Below are positions 18,391 to 22,500 of a DNA stretch of 22,500 nt, piece by piece; within the stretch, counting starts at the first letter, position 1; each line of letters opens with the position of its first letter. The position numbers and the translations under genes were made by a program. The notes under the pieces are model-generated. The model saw only the letters and a list, made by a program, of their open reading frames with translations. It made no database searches and was not told where the DNA came from. Source of the DNA: Tubiluchus corallicola (Eukaryota; Priapulida; Priapulimorpha; Priapulimorphida; Tubiluchidae); the NCBI GenBank assembly GCA_030141605.1, contig JAQGDQ010001282.1:1-22500 (forward strand). Direction: 5' to 3'.

Positions 18391-19564
18391 TTTTTGATAT
18401 TGTTGATTATCAGGTATGAATAAAATTGTCAAAGAACTGGTTTAATTCTAAAGTTGCCGTCAATTACGCATGCGCAAGGCTGTAGCTCTTCTTTTAAAGC
18501 AAAACCGGATGATTGTGTAAACAAATTTAGCTCTGAATAAAGAGTGCTCTAAAATATTGAAACTACAATAGCTTTTTGTAAATCAAAGCTTAGATTAAAT
18601 AATAATTACCTCGGATACTCAAATTTTGTTAAACTTTCAAAGCTACGCGTGGCTCAGTGAATCTACTAAGATTGGCAGTGGCGCCTTTTTCTCACCTTCG
18701 CGTGCCTGTCAAATAGAAGGCGGTACCGTGATAAGCATGATCATGAACTGAAGTATTAGTTTCTGACGTCGTATGATGTAGAGCCCATTTTTCGAGACAT
18801 CACACGTTTAAACAGTACTGTGACACTTATGTAAATGTGCTTGATGCGCAAGGGAAGATGCCTGCCATTGCACAAACTGTAGTTAGTTTCTGACGTAAGC
18901 AATAGCTGTGTTCGGTTGCCGTTAATTAACTTTCTAAGCTAATTATTCAAATATAAGAAACAATTGTTAACTTTTATAGGCAAGAAAATGTATATTTTGG
19001 ACAGTAAATTAAAATGAGATTGAGTCTAAACAATCGTTTGGTCTTCCTTCGAAGGAAGACAGGATGATTTTTCATATACCACCCCATTTCCAAGTCGGAT
19101 AAAAAGCATACATTTTAACACAGTAAGTACTGCAAAAGCGTTTGTAATAGTTAAATAATAGATTAAAAACTTAATTAACGGAGGGCGAGCCCAACTATTG
19201 ATGACATCACAAACTAACATAATTTTCAACAGCACAAACATTCCACGAGCGTGTTGCACGTATTTGCGAAAACGAAAGTCGATGTACAGTGCTACTGTAA
19301 GATATTCAGTGTGTTGTACTAAAACTAGGTAAGTTTTGAGATAAAAATTCTAATTTATCGCTGTCCTCACGCATGGGCTGTCGAACGTGTGTAGTTCGTC
19401 ACAAACTATAACATCTGAACTGAGAGGTACAGCACCTGTTCCTCTCAGGCGCGAATATTATAAAAAAAAACTACGGTTTGTGTATGGCAGCAGTAGCCCT
19501 GCGTGGGAGACGCCTGTTAAAGTACAGATAAGTACATATTAAGGACACAAAAAGCAAAATGTCA
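18391..19564. other. No gene seen in ~1.2 kb
   Basis: AT-rich. ACGCATGCGC (NRF-1-like) lies near 18466. TTTCTGACGT occurs twice (about 18760 and 18888). The 77-residue minus-strand frame at 19026-19259 has no recognised domain. Confidence 0.4.
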
Positions 19565-20515
19565 TTATTATTCTTATAATTGTTTATTTTTAAAAACAAG
19601 TGTGAGTGTCTCCACCTGTTGGCACAGCTAGGTACTTTTTATTATTATGATAATTCTTTATTTTAAAAATATAGTGTGAGTGTCTCCACCTGTTGGCATA
19701 GCTAGGCACTTTTTATTGTTATGATAATTTTTTTATTTTTAAAAACTAGTTTGAGTGTCTCCACCTGTTGGCACAGCTAGGCACTTATTATTATTATGAT
19801 AATTCTTTATTTTTAAAAACTAGTGTGAGTGTCTCCACCTGTTGGCACAGCTAGGCACTTTTTATTATTATGCTAATTCTTTATTTTTAAAAACTAGTGT
19901 GAGTGTCTCCACCTCTTGACACAGCTAGGCACTTTTTATTATTCTTATAATTCTTCATTTTTAAAAACTATTGTGAGTGTCTCCACCTGTTGACACAGCT
20001 AGGCAGTTTTTATTATTCTTATAATTCTTCATTTTTAAAAACTAGTGTGAGTGTCTCCACCTCTTGACACAGCTAGGCAGTTTTTATTATGCTTATAATT
20101 CTTCATTTTTAAAAACTATTGTGAGTGTCTCCACCTGTTGACACAGCTAGGCACTTATTATGTCTCCACCTGTTGGCACAGCTAGGCACTTTTTATTATT
20201 ATAATTCTTTATTTTCAAAATCTAGTGTGAGTGTCTCCACCTGTTGGCACAGCTAGGCACTTTTTATTATTATGATAATTATTTTTTTTTTAAAACTAGT
20301 GTGAGTGTCTCCACCTCTTGACACAGCTAGGCAGTTTTTATTATGCTTATAATTCTTCATTTTTAAAAACTAGTGTGAGTGTCTCCACCTGTTGACACAA
20401 CTAGGCACTATGATAATTCTTCATTTTTAAAAACTAGTGTGAGTGTCTCCACCTGTTGGCACAGCTAGGCACTTTTCATTATGCTTATAATTCTTTATTT
20501 TTTAAAACTATGTAC
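19565..20515 (+). repeat. 74 bp tandem array, 13 units
   Basis: TGTGAGTGTCTCCACCTGTT plus GGCACAGCTAGGCACTTTTT plus an AT-rich half ending TTTTTAAAAACTAG. TCTCCACCT occurs at 19609, 19683, 19758, 19832, 19906, 19980, 20054, 20128, 20163, 20234, 20308, 20382 and 20446. The step of 35 bp at 20128-20163 is a truncated unit. Variants (CACCTCTTGAC against CACCTGTTGGC) recur in interspersed order, which suggests block copying. Confidence 0.97.
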
Positions 20516-20897
20516 AAAGTACATTCCCTCTATTTGTAGGGATATGTTTAAAATTTCTAAACGCATTTACAACGTATTAAACCTATTCACATATATATAT
20601 AATTTAGAATCGAACGCAGGAGACACATTGAACGACAACGATCATATACAATAGACATAGTTACAAATTATAATCCACTATTACATACATACATACATAC
20701 ATGATAACAGATAACGAACACATTTTAATACTTAGTAACAAAAATTTACACACATTATACACAATGAAAAACAACGAGTACAATTATAATAAACATAAGT
20801 ACCAATTCTAATGTAAATTCACACAATCACAAATAAAAACAAAACAGCATATAGAAAACACGACGAGAGTTGTAAAATTTCATCATCAACAGACTGT
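20516..20897 (-). mobile_element. Probable 3' UTR of LINE family C
   Basis: It follows the stop codon of the coding tail at 20898 on the minus strand. It is AT-rich and includes (TACA)5 at 20683-20702, which on the coding strand is (TGTA)n and could be the element's simple-repeat 3' tail. The boundary is not demonstrated. Confidence 0.4.
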
Positions 20898-21284
20898 TTA
20901 TATACGTGCGAAAGACGATAAGAATTCATCCGAGATAAGATTTGCAAAAGCATTTATAGCATTATCATCTCGGCTAGAGAAAACATAGTCCGAATCTAAC
21001 GTAGGCAGAGTGCTAATAAATCATTTCTTTTGGCTTGGTTTACTAATGTACATTCGAATAATAAATGATGTACAGACTGAGGGCTTAATAAGCAGTTACA
21101 TGTGCTATTAGGAGCATAAGTACATATGTGTATAAGCCTATAGTAACCTGAAGCCAATTGTAACAACAGCAAATCAGGCAAATACGTTCCGTCTGTCTTG
21201 TAGCATGATGTTTCTGGGTTGTATGGCTGAGTGGTTTCGTTTTCGAGTTGTAACCATGCAGTCTTGAGTTCGCGGCCACGCAGT
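20898..21284 (-). pseudogene. LINE family C ORF2 C-terminal region, frameshifted
   Basis: The first frame (to the TAG at 20996) contains YLPDLLLLQLASGYYRLIH, then CNCLLSPQSVHHLLFEC: a Cys/His motif of the type C-x-C-x8-H-x4-C at the end of LINE polyproteins. In the second frame the protein continues TLDSDYVFSSRDDNAINAF and ends FLSSFARI before a TAA at 20898-20900. Joining needs a small shift near 21000, consistent with a two-base insertion in GCACTCTGCC. An upstream TAG near 21285 limits the frame. This is a decayed, 5'-truncated copy, distinct in sequence from family A. Confidence 0.7.
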
Positions 21285-21302
21285 TGAATCTATTTTAGTA
21301 TT

Positions 21303-21662
21303 TCGGCAAACGTATATGTTCTAACTTGTGCTATCTATATATTAATTATGGTGGTATGGGCTTAATATTTCATAATGATATTTTAGTAGGTAGCGACTGT
21401 CACGCCAACTTGTAAAAAAAATTATTTGGTATCTTTATGCATGGGTGGTGACATCTGTTGACAAAAGAAATAGAAATAGTCACAGCAAAACCTCTTTGAA
21501 GATTTAGTCTGGATCACTTTGTGTCAAAATGATTTCTGTCATTTGTGAATGCAACCCGGAATTCAGTTACAGAAGTTGGCATTTTGACAAAAACGTACCG
21601 GTACTGCCACACGTGTTTCTCGCTTTTCAGACACCATTGGCGTCAAGTATTATATTTATTTA
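21303..21662 (-). mobile_element. Dispersed repeat B, copy 2 (reverse orientation)
   Basis: Reverse-complement partner of 17762-18390, lacking the ~289 bp internal segment. It lies immediately beside the LINE family C fragment. Confidence 0.75.
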
Positions 21663-22192
21663 TTAGTATTTTATTATTTATTTTTGGCCGTTGAATTAAA
21701 TGGAACCGATTTTCAATTGCAAATTACTAACAGGATAGTGAATATTTTTGAATATCAAATTTTTGTAACTACCGGATGCGAATACCTGCAAAATCTCGCG
21801 AATATCACCATTTTTGGATACGAACCGGATATCCGGAGGAGGAACACTACTTCTCAGTGTTGAAGACATTCTGCAGAAGCAAAGTGGCTACGAAAGCGGC
21901 TACTCTCTTCGACCAAAAAATAACCGTTGTCCATTTTCAGCCGTCGCAGTCGATTTTGTCATGATTTTTGACCAGCGGTTCTTGGACTGACCGAAATTGT
22001 TATTAATTTGTATTCGAAGTCATCGTCCGTAATAAGTTGGGAACAGGCTCTAATCTTTAGTCTGTGGCGCCATCTTGTGCAGCATGCAGTAACTTCTAAT
22101 CATGAAAACAGTGGATTGACCGATAATGTTTCATCCAGGCAGGTTTGAAATTAGGGCCTTTTTTAAAAATCCATGTTATGTATGTGCTATTA
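21663..22192. other. No gene recognised
   Basis: A 62-residue plus-strand frame at 21776-21964 has balanced composition (ends VVHFQPSQSILS) but no domain I know. GGCGCCATCTTG near 22067 is YY1-like. Confidence 0.4.
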
Positions 22193-22500
22193 GTTTAAAC
22201 ATAATTTATTTAGGATTAGATCAGACAGTTTGTACAACATGATTTAAAATCCTCACCACAACAGACTTTATACACTATTTACAAGAACATTTACAGTAAG
22301 AACAGAGTATACTTAGTTTTTAGCGTACTTTAGTATACTAAAGTTTTACTACAGTGATACATTAGACATTAGTAGAAAATGACGGTTAGTAAATATTAAT
22401 GTACGAATATTTAAGACTGATGCATTTCATATCAGATAGAAACTAGTGGAAGCGTTTAGTACATAATATAAAGTCATGTATACATTGGAATATTTTACAG
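22193..22500 (-). mobile_element. LINE family A, copy running off the window
   Basis: The 3' terminus GTTTAAAC is at 22193-22200 and the UTR matches the other copies. On the minus strand the coding tail ends TKRFH with a TAG at 22443-22445 (His in place of the usual Gln). An insertion near 22305-22345 includes an 18 bp perfect palindrome. The 5' side continues past the window end. Confidence 0.88.

Overview
This window looks like intergenic or repeat-rich DNA from a eukaryote, most likely a marine invertebrate animal. It is AT-rich, carries non-LTR retrotransposon tails, a tRNA-derived SINE, DNA-transposon relics and many microsatellites, and shows no bacterial gene organisation. I cannot name the species. 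No intact protein-coding gene is supported. Nearly all longer open frames are read-through of tandem repeats; the exceptions are two 3'-terminal retrotransposon coding tails and a few weak exon candidates.

Layout. 1-1048: a ~23 bp minisatellite with a ~114 bp higher-order period, folded as a large inverted repeat around a 128 bp loop. 1298-2030: LINE 3' ends (minus strand) split by a CA/CT microsatellite. 2427-4850: a 78 bp array, a 60-100 bp array, a GT-rich tract and an (ATGA)n tract. 4920-5910: CRE-type palindromes, an exact 50 bp array carrying them, a tRNA-derived SINE and a 20 bp array. 6437-7002: a CT tract between 96 bp direct duplicates. 7147-8032: a 22-unit, 40 bp array carrying E2F-like motifs. 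8191-8530: trinucleotide repeats. 8895-9680: another CT tract between ~125 bp duplicates. 9893-10448: a 5'-truncated LINE with exact 14 bp target-site duplications. 10520-10710: a CpG-rich possible promoter and first exon.

11495-11942: a hAT-like MITE with a perfect 8 bp duplication. 12361-12685: a second truncated copy of the same LINE. 12826-13300: a 9-unit minisatellite whose unit is a reverse-transcriptase catalytic-domain segment. 13528-13829: a 31 bp array. 14911-15343: a (TTCA)n tract. 15436-15746: an alternating 44/46 bp array. 15942-16645: a ~700 bp element with terminal inverted repeats. 17762-18390 and 21303-21662: an inverted pair of one dispersed repeat, differing by a ~289 bp segment. 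19565-20515: a 13-copy, 74 bp array. 20898-21284: a frameshifted coding tail of a second LINE family. 22193-22500: another minus-strand copy of the first LINE, running off the window.

The main themes are tandem amplification (at least ten unrelated arrays, one born from a retrotransposon's RT domain), repeated association of CT tracts with flanking duplications, and arrays that multiply transcription-factor-like motifs. Function for any of these is unproven.
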